Source: Zychaea mexicana (taxonomy: Eukaryota > Mucoromycota > Mucoromycetes > Mucorales > Lichtheimiaceae). From it: DNA of 64,000 nt. The position numbers and the translations under genes were made by a program. The stretch lies in the NCBI RefSeq assembly GCF_025766255.1, contig NW_026516810.1:34071-98070 (forward strand), written 5' to 3'. How positions within the stretch are numbered: position 1 is the stretch's first letter; each line of letters begins with the position of its first letter. Below the pieces are notes generated by a model. The model made no database searches, was not told the origin of the DNA, and saw nothing but the letters and a program-made list of their open reading frames with translations. Positions 45,664 to 55,532 of this stretch are shown piece by piece.

Positions 45664-46711
45664 ATGAGTTATGCCACAATTTACATTGCCAAGGAGCTGG
45701 AGCAGCAGTTGATCGACCGTAATCATCCTAATGACAACAACAGCGTGGGAGAAGAAGAAGATGATGGCAATGTGGTTTTATCTTCTTCTTCTTCTTCTTC
45801 TTTTTCGGAACACAATCATAGTAGCACTAATCAACCGCACGAGAAACGTGATAGAAACCATATCCATTTCGGAGCACTTGTCTTGTGGTATAGTCAATCT
45901 ACGTACTCGTCGGAACGTTTAAGAAGGAAACAAAGATGGTGTTAATTGATCTGTTTTGCTTGCTAATTATTTAGTCTTTGTATAAGTGTCGGTATGTTGG
46001 GTCTGAACACAGGGATTGTATTATTGCTACTCAACATCATACTTACAGTGCTCTAAAGGTATATATAACATATCAAGGTTAGCCTCACCCCATTTACAGC
46101 ACGCTTAAATGAAAAGGTTTTAGCGCTCATCTCGCTGTCTGGATGCATCTACCCTATCTTTTCGGCTGCTTACTCGTTCAGCCGCTATGTATGTAAAAAG
46201 AGCTTTTTTTTGTTTTCCTCACTCTCTCTCTCTGTCTCTTTTGACAAATTACTGAATACTCTATACTCTTTGCTACAGGCAGAAATCTCGCAGACGCAAT
46301 TGGACGCCAAGCCCTCTTGGTCATTTAACAATGCTTATTCCTGATCGGATCCTTATCCTGCAGCGCAACACAAGACATGTTGCAATAATCGCAGCTACAG
46401 CGGTGGCTGGTCTTGGTGGTGGAACTCTATTTCATTATCGTCTATCGTTGTCTTGGATCGTGTAGTCCATAAACATCGTTGTCCTTATCATCGTACTACT
46501 ACTATGATACTACTACTATTAGCAGTAGTAGTAGTAGTAGCAAAGATCATACAATCAGTGCTACAGCACTTTATGAACGTTATCACGTGTACATTCAAAC
46601 TACACCAGCAGTAAGTATATATATCGTCTACTGATTTTTATTTCTGTCTCTTGTTTTTTGATGTAGCTGGGATTGGCGTTAGGACCTTATGTAGAAGGAT
46701 GTCACGAACCT
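45664..46711 (+). pseudogene. Decayed major facilitator (drug:H+ antiporter type) transporter, truncated
   Basis: Pieces of an MFS protein can be read in shifting frames. First an ORF from 45664 with an acidic and Ser-rich N-terminus. Then LLVQPLC near 46165 (compare T-A-F-Q-P-L-Y-G). Near 46285 is NLADAIGRQALLV, the loop 2-3 motif A pattern G-x-L-a-D-x-x-G-R-x. Next come CLFLIGSLSCSATQDMLQ, then AAATAVAGLGGGTLF-like and LSSIVVLDRV blocks, and finally LGLALGPYVEG near 46670, which matches motif C of 14-TM antiporters. Stops and frame changes separate these blocks. The gene breaks off at about 46700, where a dispersed repeat begins. Confidence 0.6.
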
Positions 46712-46930
46712 CGACCTCTGCTGAGTGATCATCCTTAACTTCGGTGATCACACAATAAATCCCCCAATAGCAATATTGTAAATCATCATAATCCGACTTA
46801 TCAACCTCAATACCAATTTTTCCGTATTCACATCATCAAATTCCATGTAAAAGATATATATATATATATATATATATATACCCTAGTCGTTGTATGATAA
46901 AACATCAGCAGTTATCTTGTTTCTTCCAGC
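46712..46930 (+). repeat. Dispersed repeat, copy B (related to 38011-38206)
   Basis: Homologous to copy A inside the Fanzor locus, with an expanded (TA)n run at about 46854-46880. It lies exactly between the end of the transporter pseudogene and the start of the mariner remnant, so it may mark the end of an inserted element. Confidence 0.65.
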
Positions 46931-46935
46931 GAATC

Positions 46936-48010
46936 TTCGTCAGTATGTCTAATGCGAATAGAAACGCCAAAAGATGAAGGCATTTATATGAAGGAGCCCA
47001 ACATGAAACGTGATAATGTGCGTTATACCGTCCAGGTCAACGTTAGATTTTCAACCTGGAAATCGAAAAGAGATCAGTGCATCAGCTGCAGCGACGCAGT
47101 TGGGTATTCACATTCGAACTACTCAGAGAGGGGTTAGACAATATAGTTTATGCCCTGATAGCATTTTGATAATTGTAAACGGATTGTTCATTAGTGTATC
47201 GTATCTTGTAGTGTCCAAAGATTATAAAACGGCAAATAATAACTTCATTGATGCTTATTCTCTGCTGCTGTTGTTAAAGTGACAGAACATTTATTGAAGC
47301 AATTCAAGATCTTAGATTTTCAAGCAGCACTGTTAAGAGTTTATGTGGAGTGAATACAATCTTTTGTTCTGTGGAAAGAAAAAGTTCAGCAAAGATTGAG
47401 GAGCGGTACTGTACAATTGGTTTGTAAGTGGGAAAACACAGACATGAACTTCCTCACAAATTGCGTGTTTCTAAGACGAGTCTGCTTTGATATTAAAATG
47501 AAACGCTCAAGAGTCTGGTCCACAAAAGATCGTGCTATCGTTACTCGACCTACAACGAGAGCAAACACGCCGTCTATATTGGGCGCTATCTCTGCAGCAA
47601 TTTGATCACAGTCGACGTAAAAGAACTGAGACCTGCGAAGAATAGAAGGCTAATGGATATATAAGCTCAGGAACTGTGACAGGCCATTGGATTAGTTTTT
47701 TTAAGAGCGACTCTCGATGAAATGGACAAATGTCCGCATATTAAAGGACACCGTATCGTCATGGGCAATGCACTATTCACACGCATGAAAACATAAAGAG
47801 GTATATCAAGTATCAAGGATATAAATGCGTGTATCTTCCTACTTACTGTACTCTCCCGAGCTTATTGCCATAGAGCAGGTCTGGGCAGTGGCAAAGAGCA
47901 AAGTGAAGCATCATTGGCTTTTGCAAGAAGATATTATATCGGAGAGAATCAAGGTCCTGCAACAGCGTAGAAAAGGTCATTTCAAAGTATTTTTGCAAAT
48001 GTTGGGATAA
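46936..48010 (+). pseudogene. Decayed Tc1/mariner-type transposase
   Basis: Collinear fragments in changing frames: helix-turn-helix-like SASAATQLGIHIRTTQRGVRQ (shared over about 47040-47120), VCKWENTDMNFLTNCVFL at about 47415, and RPTTRANTPSILGAISAA at about 47545. Next come a KGHRIVMGNALF piece near 47745 and LYSPELIAIEQVWAVAKSKV (47846-47905) before a final ORF ending 48010. The last block is the usual S-P-E/D-L-N-P-I-E-x-x-W end of IS630/Tc1/mariner transposases. The expected catalytic D-E-S position after F-L reads RRV, and the D-N-A-P block reads G-N-A-L. Frameshifts and stops elsewhere confirm inactivation. Confidence 0.75.
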
Positions 48011-48157
48011 ATGACGTATGATATGTAACAAAGAGTCGCGATAATAATCAGGTAAGCAATAATCTTTCTTATCTTACTGTAGGTCAAGTAATCTTGTAAG
48101 TTTTCTGAAGAAAGGCCAGCGATTTAGAAAGAAAATAAATTTTATTTGATATCGTCA

Positions 48158-49322
48158 TTATGTTTGTGATCTGCGAACGAATGCTTTCTGACCACTGAAC
48201 ATTCGGATAACTTTGTCGCTGTGCAATATTTCGTGTCTGCTGTAAACGTTTACAGTATGTCCAATGTCAACTACGAGTTCAACTATGTTTTTGTTAACCC
48301 GAAGGAAATGGTGCAGATCATCAATATTGGTAGTCAAGCCGCGGTAATCGATCGTCACAAGCCTGACTTTGCGTTGTGACTTTGTGATCTCTTCTATCAT
48401 GGCTTGCGTGCTACCACTATAACCATCGAGCTCCAACTCTGGACGATCATAGTCACGCGAAGCTATAGGATCAAATGCAGACGTTCCAATCGATGCAAAC
48501 ACATCTTCGCACAGAAGCTTTGTTTTCAGTTTGTAGATCTGAAGGCCGACTGATTTTTTTTTTGCGGACAACGGTTCCGACGTTCGACTTTTCCTTGCGT
48601 ACCCGATCGTGTAGATGGTTGAATGTGTGGCTTTAACCTTTGCACGGAATTGATGGATGTTGCTGATATCAGTCCAAGTAAAATCACGGTATTTGAGCTT
48701 GACTACGTTGTAATGACGACCGTGCTTTCGAACTCTTTTTGTTTGCTTGCGTTTCGCAGGACCCCAAAATCCATCCTTGCTCATCCATTCTGCCAAGTCT
48801 TCGTTTTTCAACGTGTCGTTTGGCATATATTGTTGAACAATCTCGTATACTTCTACTTCGGATAAAAACATGGTATCTGTCACGCCAGATGTCGGTTGCT
48901 TGGGCATGATTTGCTTTGCTAGCTGCAATATGGCCGTACGGGATGGAGGAATAGATGGACCGTACGATTCGCTGCTGATGCTTTCAAAATGCTCTTCATT
49001 TTCGACAGCACTGTTGGTTGCCGAGACAGTTGGCAATCGTTGAAACCGCCACGGTTCCTTAATAATCTTTGCCGTTGAAATGGCGACAGCAACTAGAGGA
49101 TCGCCATTGACCAATGTCGCTGGTTCTAGGCCAGTTTTTTGTAACCATGTCAGAGCACGATCTTTATTCTCATCCGTGACATCGAGATCGAAGATGCTAC
49201 AAGCAGCATCACCTGCAGTCAAAAACATTAATGGAAAACAAAGGAGGGTGTGCAAACTTAAAAAGAAAAGAGATTGTGAAGTAATTTGGAATACCTGGAG
49301 TCGGCTTTTTGGTGGGAATTAA
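48158..49322 (-). CDS. Putative serine-recombinase-like protein, 5' end cut by a Harbinger insertion
   Basis: Main exon 49212-48158 (stop at 48158). An upstream exon fragment 49322-49295 (LIPTKKPTPG) joins through a GTATTC...TGCAG intron in phase 1. The apparent start inside 49255-49228 lies in the intron and is not real. The C-terminal half has STIYTIGYARKSRTSE, recalling the Y-x-R-x-S catalytic start of serine recombinases. It is followed by a helix with LQIYKLKTKLL, an F-A-S segment, and KVRLVTIDYRGLTTNIDDLH, which resembles the strand-and-D-R-l-x-R region. The conserved arginine cluster is not obvious, so it may be a derived or catalytically dead fold. The upstream coding sequence is interrupted exactly at the transposon's TAA duplication. 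No stop lies within the remaining exon. Confidence 0.4.
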
Positions 49323-49398
49323 GAGCACTTGAGCGGTCGCTGTTAAATTTAACAGTTTCTTGAATCAAAAAAAGGGTCATTCTTTGTTTCTATTCAAT

Positions 49399-50400
49399 AT
49401 GAACAACACTACTTCTAACGCCACTCCCCCGCCTGACGTTTCTGCCGCTCCCCTGCGCAAGAGAAAGGGCAAAGCTTTTAGCAAGGCCGAGGATGTTGCT
49501 TTGGTGAACGCGTACTTGGCTGCAACCACTGACGAAATAACGAGCAGTGACATGAGCAAAGACACCATGTGGTCGCTCATTAAAGACGCGTTCGTCAAAG
49601 AAAGTGGCAATCCCTTTGACCGAGATTCTCCTCGTTGCAATCTCGATACATCCATCTCGCCGCAATGCCAATTCTTCTCTGCTAGCTACGCAAAAGCTTT
49701 GGCCGTAATGACAGTGGCTTTAAAGATGCACAGAAGGTCGGGCGCTTTTGCATATTTCATATATAAATATGATGTATCTTAAAGATAAAGAAGTGACTAA
49801 CGATGAAGTAATAGTTCGACAAAGCCTGTGAGTTTTATGTTGAGCATCGCCCTGTCAATAGTGCCAAAAAATTTGGTTTGAAGCAGGTATGGCATATCCT
49901 TGCGGAGCAACCAAAGTGGCCAAAAAGAGTTGTGAGCCCATGGTAGAAGGCCAAGCAAGACCCATCGGTCAAAAAAAAGCCAAGGCCAACAAGAGAAAGC
50001 GCGCTCACGACGACGAAGAAGAAGAAGAAGCAGGTTCAATTGAGAGAGAAACGTTGAAGACGATGCGGATCCAAACAGAGATTGATAGTGAACGCGCTGC
50101 AACTGCATAGTGGAGCGTGCATAACGACACACTGATGACTCGGCATGCAGTCATGAGCGTTGATCCTCAGGGATTCTCCCCTGGCAGAATATTCTTCTAC
50201 GAAACCATACAAAAGAAGATTGCCGAGGAAATCAAGAAGGAACTGGAAGAGGAGGAGAAGAAGAAGCAGCAGCAGCAAGTGCTGGAAGAGGACGAGGAAG
50301 GGGATTGGGAGGAAGATGGCGATGACGAAGAAGACAGATGTGAGCAACAAAAGAAGACGTTTGAATTACCTAGCCGAAAAGCAGGTAAATATTTATCTTA
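49399..50400 (+). pseudogene. Harbinger accessory Myb/SANT-like protein gene, degenerate
   Basis: ATG 49399 opens MNNTTSNATPPP, then KAFSKAEDVALVNAYLAATT and MWSLIKDAFVKESGNP, the Myb/SANT-like fold carried by Harbinger elements. A short intron (49774-49814, TGACTAAC branch point) leads to AKKFGLKQVWHILAEQPKWP. After a TAG near 49941 the frame shifts to GQKKAKANKRKRAHDDEEEE. A second in-frame TAG at 50108-50110 precedes GRIFFYETIQKKIAEEIKKE. At least one frameshift and two stops make a functional product unlikely. Confidence 0.7.
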
Positions 50401-50409
50401 AAGGACAAT

Positions 50410-51938
50410 TTATTCGTCACCGTGACATTGCCAGATATGCTCGACAAGATCCCCTAGTAGACGTCGGTGGGTATCTTTGTCTTTAACTTCGCATTGAAGT
50501 CTTTGACGCATAAGCTCTTCCGGTTGTCCACCATGTTCGAGGGATGGCGCAACAGTGAAAGAAGAAGTGTCGTAGTCCAACTCATACTGCTTGTCATACC
50601 CATCGCGCTCGTCCTCAACGATCATGCTATGCAAAATAATGCACGCCTTCATGATGTTTGACAGGTGGATACATGCCAGGAACGTCCAGGCTTGCGGACT
50701 ATTGCAAAACCTTGCTGCAGTACCCCAAAAGTGCGCTCAATGTCCTTACGGACAGATTCTTGCCGTTGAGCGAACAACTAAATTAACAAGGTTATTACTT
50801 ACATCTGGTAGTGGCAATTATATAATAAAGAAAAGGTACCTTCTTTTTGTTACCCAGTGGGTGTCGAATGTCTTAACCAGTATGGCCCAAATTGGGTAGA
50901 TCCCGTCGGCCAAGTGATACACTTTGTCGTATTGTCTGTTGTTGATAGTGCTGGTAATAGCTGGGGACCCACCGTTAATGACATAGTCGAACAATGAGGA
51001 CTTGTGTAAATCACTGAGGTCATTACAGGAGCCGCGGCACCATAGAACGGGTGTCAAATCCATAGATCATTGAAGTAACGGCTTCTACAGTCAACCCCCG
51101 TCAACGTCAACAGATTCGCTGGTACCCTTTCAAATTTAGCAGTTAAAGAATTTGCATATTCTCTACCTCCAGTGGTCGTCAACCCTCAATATAATCAACA
51201 CTTTTGCTGGTACCCTGAGGGTTGACGATAACGGGGGTCGACTGTAGGACCACCGTTGGGCCACTTTCCTTGCCAGAAGTATATATCCCGGTCCAGTCAG
51301 TGGAACAGATATTCCACTTCCAGTGCATGCAATCGAAGGATCCCAGCATGCCTAGGAATCCCCGAACCTCTCCAAAGGCCAACAAACGCTTGAGATTTTG
51401 TTCGTTTGGGGCGCGAAGATATTCGACTCCAAAGCATTTGATGACGCCTTCACAGAATCTCGTCAAACACTCTCTTGCTGTGGACTTGGCAATCTCAAGA
51501 TACTCATCGACAGCATCAGCAGGTCCGCCATATGCTAATATGCGCATGGCTGCAATTCCTTTGACATAAGGGTGGAAGCCGATTTTTTCGGTCGCATCCT
51601 TAATTTGTTGGAATAAAGTGTACTTCATTCTAAGCTCTTCCATTATGCGCAAAAACAACTCGCGCTGCATGTGGAGCCGACGACGAAAGAAGGTTGCAAC
51701 ATATCTTGGGACTTGATTAAAATAGTCCTGCATAACTACCATCTGGAACATGCTGCATTGGGGGGTCGATAACCTTGCATTTTGGCTTTTGGCGTGCTTG
51801 GGCACTAGAAAGCCTTCGTCCTCAAGCTTGTTCCAATATACGCGCGGTGGTCTGTCGCGTATGACTGCTGTTCTGTTCCAGTTGTTTATCGAGAATTTGT
51901 CTTTGTCTACGTTTTTCGTAAAATGCTGAAAACATCAT
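50410..51938 (-). pseudogene. PIF/Harbinger DDE transposase, broken
   Basis: Read from ATG 51938: FSAFYEKRRQRQ, then after a frameshift near 51830 QDYFNQVPRYVATFFRRRLH, YVKGIAAMRILAYGGPADAV, and the first catalytic block GMLGSFDCMHWKWNICSTDW. The frame is split at 51245 by a 157 bp MITE. Beyond it, PVLWCRGSCNDLSDLHKSSL (second Asp region) and YHLADGIYPIWAILVKTF are in another frame. RKDIERTFGVLQQGFAIVRK (Glu region) comes later, with a frame change near 50660. The family order and spacing fit DDE_Tnp_4. At least three frameshifts plus the insertion make it inactive. Confidence 0.85.
51088..51244. mobile_element. 157 bp MITE (Tc1/mariner-like) nested in the Harbinger transposase
   Basis: Left end CAGTCAACCCCCGTCAACGT and right end (minus strand) CAGTCGACCCCCGTTATCGT form terminal inverted repeats of about 24 bp. 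A TA dinucleotide flanks each side (51086-51087 and 51245-51246). Inner GGTACC sites are also symmetric. Removing the insert rejoins the transposase frame (VVL-EAVTS). Confidence 0.88.
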
Positions 51939-52142
51939 TGTTTGGAAGATTGTGAAAAGCAATATTTTCATGTAGTTCCAGTCTATTCTTTTATCTAAAC
52001 CAACGACCTGTGAAGTTACAAGCTTTGTAACAGTAACTGCTGCACGAAATGCCCTATTACTGTAAGTAGTTACGCACTGTTAAGTCGGCTGTGACTCTAA
52101 AATTGAACAGTTTCCTAACAGCGACTGCTGCAGGTGCTCTAA

Positions 52143-53727
52143 TAAAGAAGTGGTGAGTGACCATATAAAGTGGTGAGTGGCCATACTAAGTGGTGAGTGG
52201 CCATAAAAAAGTGGTGAGTGGCCATAGAAAAGTGGTGGGTGGTTATATAGAGTGGTGAGTGGCCATATAAAGTGGTGAGTGGCCATAAAAAAGTGGTGAG
52301 TGGCCATAGAAAAGTGGTGAGTGGCCATATAAAGTGGTGAGTGGCTATATCGAGTGGTGAGTGGCCATGGTAAAGTGGTGAGTGGCTATAGAAAAGTGGT
52401 GAGTGGCCGTACAAAGTGGTGAGTGGCCGTATCAAGTGATGAGTGGCTATATAAAGTGGTGAGTGGCCATAGAAAAGTGGTGAGTGGCCATACAAAGTGG
52501 TGAGTGGCTATATTAAATGGTGGGTGGCCATAGAAAAGTGGTGAGAGGCCATGCTAAGTGGTGAGTGGCCGTACAAAGTGGCGAGTGGCTATATAAAGTG
52601 GTGAGTGGCCATAGAAAAGTGGTGAGTGGCCATAGAAAGTGGTGAGTGGCTATATTAAGTGGTGGGTGGCCATAGAAAAGTGGTGAGTGGCCATGCTAAG
52701 TGGTGAGTGGCCGTACCAAGTGGCGAGTGGCTATATAAAGTGGTGAGTGGCCATAGAAAAGTGGTAAGTGGCCATACTAAATGGTGAATGGCCATATAAA
52801 GTGGTGAGTGGCGATATAAAGTGGTGAGTGGCCATAGAAAAGTGGTGAGTGGCCATAGAAAAGTGGTGAGTGGCCATATAAAGTGGTGAGTGGCCATATA
52901 AAGTGGTGGGTGGCCATAGAAAAGTGGTGAGTGGCCATACAAAGTGGTGAGTGGTCATTCTAAGTCGTGAGTGGCCATACCAAGTGGTGAGTGGCCATAG
53001 AAAGTGGTGAGTGGCTATATTAAGTGGTGGGTGGCCATAGAAAAGTGGTGAGTGGCCATGCTAAGTGGTGAGTGGCCGTACCAAGTGGCGAGTGGCTATA
53101 TAAAGTGGTGAGTGGCCATAGAAAAGTGGTAAGTGGCCATACTAAATGGTGAATGGCCATATAAAGTGGTGAGTGGCGATATAAAGTGGTGAGTGGCCAT
53201 AGAAAAGTGATGAGTGGCCATACTAAGTGGTGGGTGGCCATAGAAAAGTGGTGAGTGGCCATGCTAAGTGGTGAGTGGCCGTACAAAGTGGTGAGTGGCT
53301 ATATAAAGTGGTGAGTGGCCATACAAAGTGGTGGGTGGCCATACTAAGTGGTGAGTGGCTATATAAAGTGGTGAGTGGTCATTCTAAGTCGTGAGTGGCC
53401 GTACAAAGTGGTGAGTGGCTATATAAAGTGGTGAGTGGCCATACCAAGTGGTGAGTGGCTATATAAAGTGGTGAGTGGCCATAGAAAAGTGGTGAGTGGC
53501 CATACAAAGTGGTGAGTGGCCGTACCAAGTGGCGAGTGGCTATATAAAGTGGTGAGTGGCCATAGAAAAGTGGTAAGTGGCCATACTAAATGGTGAATGG
53601 CCATATAAAGTGGTGAGTGGCGATATAAAGTGGTGAGTGGCCATAGAAAAGTGATGAGTGGCCATACTAAGTGGTGAGTGGCCGTACCAAGTCGTGAGTG
53701 GCTATATAAAGTGGTGAGTGGCCATAC
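52143..53727. repeat. Minisatellite, about 75-80 copies of a 20-21 bp unit
   Basis: Unit AGTGGTGAGTGGCCATANNA, varying mainly at the NN positions (TA, GA, CA, CT) and by one A. It runs without a break for nearly 1.6 kb and includes higher-order duplicated blocks (compare 52660-52850 with 53030-53220 and 53500-53690). The 20-21 bp length rotates through the three frames, giving long stop-poor minus-strand ORFs (WPLTTLYGHSPL) that are probably not genes. It begins at the Harbinger target site. Confidence 0.95.
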
Positions 53728-54056
53728 TGTAACGTCTTAGTTTGTGTAAGAGTTACGAATCCCGTTTAATAGGATGGATAGTATAAAAAAAGCTGATTAA
53801 TGTGGATGAAATGCCAAGTATTAAGCAAAAGAGATGAAATAGAAGGGTGGGAGTTCAACAACCAGGAATTATTACGTCTGGAGCCACCAAAGACAATCCT
53901 TTTGATAGGAAAGGGAAAAGCTAAAGTTAAGAGAAAGAGAAGCTAAAGAACTAAACTGTTTATTATTAAATACAAAAGATTGGTCTATTTATACTAATTC
54001 TAATACACTATCTATATCTAATCTAATTGGTGCTTGATCCAATGGATACCGCAGTA
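53728..54056 (-). repeat. LTR-like segment (minus orientation), possible solo LTR
   Basis: Bounded by TG at 53728 and CA near 54052. On the minus strand it has TATAAATAGACC followed by an AATAAACAG signal, the layout of an LTR with promoter and poly(A) site. The flanking 5-mers do not match, and no internal retrotransposon adjoins it. Low confidence. Confidence 0.35.
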
Positions 54057-54158
54057 GTGCGAAATGGTTTTGCACCTGGTGTGAGTTGTTTTTGCACTCG
54101 GAGTAAGAGTGGTGTTGCGCAGTAAGTGTATTGTTGCGGGTGTGAGATAAATTTGCAC
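54057..54158. repeat. Short-palindrome cluster, left of the 54.3-54.9 kb ORF
   Basis: Three imperfect ~19 bp palindromes of the form GTGNGAA(N3-5)TTTTGCAC at 54057, 54078 and about 54139. The same form recurs on the other side of the ORF at 55035-55156. Confidence 0.6.
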
Positions 54159-54311
54159 TCATAGTTACACCAAGTCTGCGATGAAAATGATAGAGAGTAA
54201 ACTGACAGATAGTGATACAAGTAGATTACAAAGCCAATACTAAGGGGAAGAGCCCGTTTATTGATATGAATGTATTGGGGACAACAAGGTAGGTTACATA
54301 TCCTGGGACCC

Positions 54312-54935
54312 TTAAGGACGCACGTCCTGGGCGAAAGCAAACGTATTTGTAGATGACAAGGTATTGTAGTAACTATGTTTAAGAGCGTGGAGCTTGGAAT
54401 CACCAGTGATGTAGGTGTCGTGTATATGTTGTTTAAGATACATGCGGATGGCTCCTTGGCGTTCTAGTTCGCTCGGAATTCTTGACAGTACTATGGCTAG
54501 ACGGTGTGCGATACGATTTGCTAGTAAGCGGCGGTTGGCATCGAGATCCTCCTTTAGCTGTTGTTGCCAGAGGTGCAGTGACACGCAATCTTATGTGAGA
54601 TCGTAGTAAAGGCCCATCTCGGCTCGGCGGTTCCGAGCTTCTGGATCCAATGCGGGTGGTACAAATTCCGGGTCGACTGAACGATACTCGACTTGTCCAT
54701 TGTTGTTTAGGACCAAGCGAGGACCAGGCGCGTCGGTATTGCCTCCCCAGGGCGAGGGATATTGCTGTAGAGCCAGTTGTTGGGTGTTGTTTGTTGTATC
54801 TGGTGTCGTGTCGAATGAGTGCGGTGTAGGTTCGCCGTGAACCCAGGCAGGGGTGCTGTTAACCGAGATCGCATCCGGGAACATGCCTGAAAAGTCCGGA
54901 GTTGTAGGTTCGTAGGGTGACGAAAAGAGGGACAT
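54312..54935 (-). CDS. Hypothetical ORF with an in-frame stop, unknown family
   Basis: From ATG 54935 the frame reads MSLFSSPYEPTTPDFSG and on for 114 codons to a TAA at 54593-54591. It then continues open in the same frame for another 90 codons (LHLWQQQLKEDLDANRRLLA ...) to the stop at 54312. The second half looks helical and coding-like, so the TAA is either a disabling mutation or a readthrough site. Composition (Pro/Asp/Asn, then Arg/Leu) resembles a mobile-element accessory protein but no domain is recognised. A TATA box lies 65 bp upstream, and palindrome clusters bracket the gene. Confidence 0.4.
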
Positions 54936-54998
54936 GTTAAGGCTGTTTAGTGTGGTCTAGGTATTGTATTTTCTTTGGTTTCATTCATAGATTCCGGG

Positions 54999-55008
54999 GT
55001 ATTTATAC
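54999..55008 (-). promoter_or_regulatory. TATA box of the 54.9 kb ORF
   Basis: Minus-strand GTATAAATAC about 65 bp before the ATG at 54935. Confidence 0.5.
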
Positions 55009-55034
55009 TTTAGATTAATAGTGGCCCGAATGAA

Positions 55035-55156
55035 GTGTGAAGTGATTTTGCACCTTCATGGTAGTGATGTGTGAAATGTTTTTACACTTGTCGGGTTATC
55101 GAGGTGTGAAAGGATTGTGCACCTTCATAATAGCGAGGTGTGAAAAGATTGTACAC
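55035..55156. repeat. Short-palindrome cluster, right of the 54.3-54.9 kb ORF
   Basis: Four ~19 bp imperfect palindromes, GTGTGAAN(3-5)TTNTRCAC, at 55035, 55069, 55104 and 55138, spaced about 34 bp and partly followed by CTTCATRRTAG. They lie in the promoter side of the neighbouring minus-strand ORF. Confidence 0.7.
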
Positions 55157-55376
55157 CTTCGTGTACTTGTAGGGTTGGAGCAGCTCGGTGTATTTGTGCC
55201 ACCAGCTCCAAATAAGCTTTGTGGGGCACTTTGACAGGTTATTATGGCTTGATAACTTGTTGATCAAATGACGAGTTTGAAAGTGTATATGATGTTAATT
55301 TTTTATTTTTATTTTAATTTTTATTTTATTTTTTTCTTGTTTTGTTTTGTGTTATTGATTATCTTCTATTATATGT

Positions 55377-55532
55377 ACGAGCCTTTGTCGCCTTCGCACC
55401 TTGGGATTGAGCCCCTCCGCTTCGCTACGTGTCAATCCCTAAGGTGCTTCGGCTCGGCGGCTCGCTGGGGGCTTCCCCCAGACCCCCTTTGTTGGGCAGC
55501 AAGCCCCCCAAACCCCCCGTAGCGGCCGCGTT
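55377..55532 (-). repeat. GC-rich, stem-forming block; candidate Helitron 3' region
   Basis: A sharply GC-rich block in AT-rich surroundings, with inverted repeats GGGATTGA/TCAATCCC (about 55403-55439), GGGGGCTTCCCCC (near 55466) and C-runs/G-runs. It lies downstream of the minus-strand Helitron gene, where a terminal hairpin is expected, but no CTRR end next to a T was pinned down. Confidence 0.4.

Larger units (their letters stand above)
49323..52139. mobile_element. PIF/Harbinger DNA transposon (2817 bp, TAA target duplication)
   Basis: The left terminus GAGCACTTGAGCGGTCGCTG is mirrored at the right end, which read on the minus strand is GAGCACCTGCAGCAGTCGCT. Both continue with GTTA and a nearby AACAGTTTC/AAACTGTTC block. 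The element is flanked by TAA on each side (49320-49322 and 52140-52142), the 3-bp duplication typical of PIF/Harbinger. Inside are the two expected genes in convergent order: a Myb/SANT-like accessory gene (+) and a DDE transposase (-). Both are mutated. The transposase also carries a nested MITE. Confidence 0.88.

Noticed and set aside
52080..53604. Several minus-strand ORFs of 60-118 aa with WPLTT/GHSPL repeats
   Set aside because: They are the three rotating frames of a 20-21 bp minisatellite and have no independent support.
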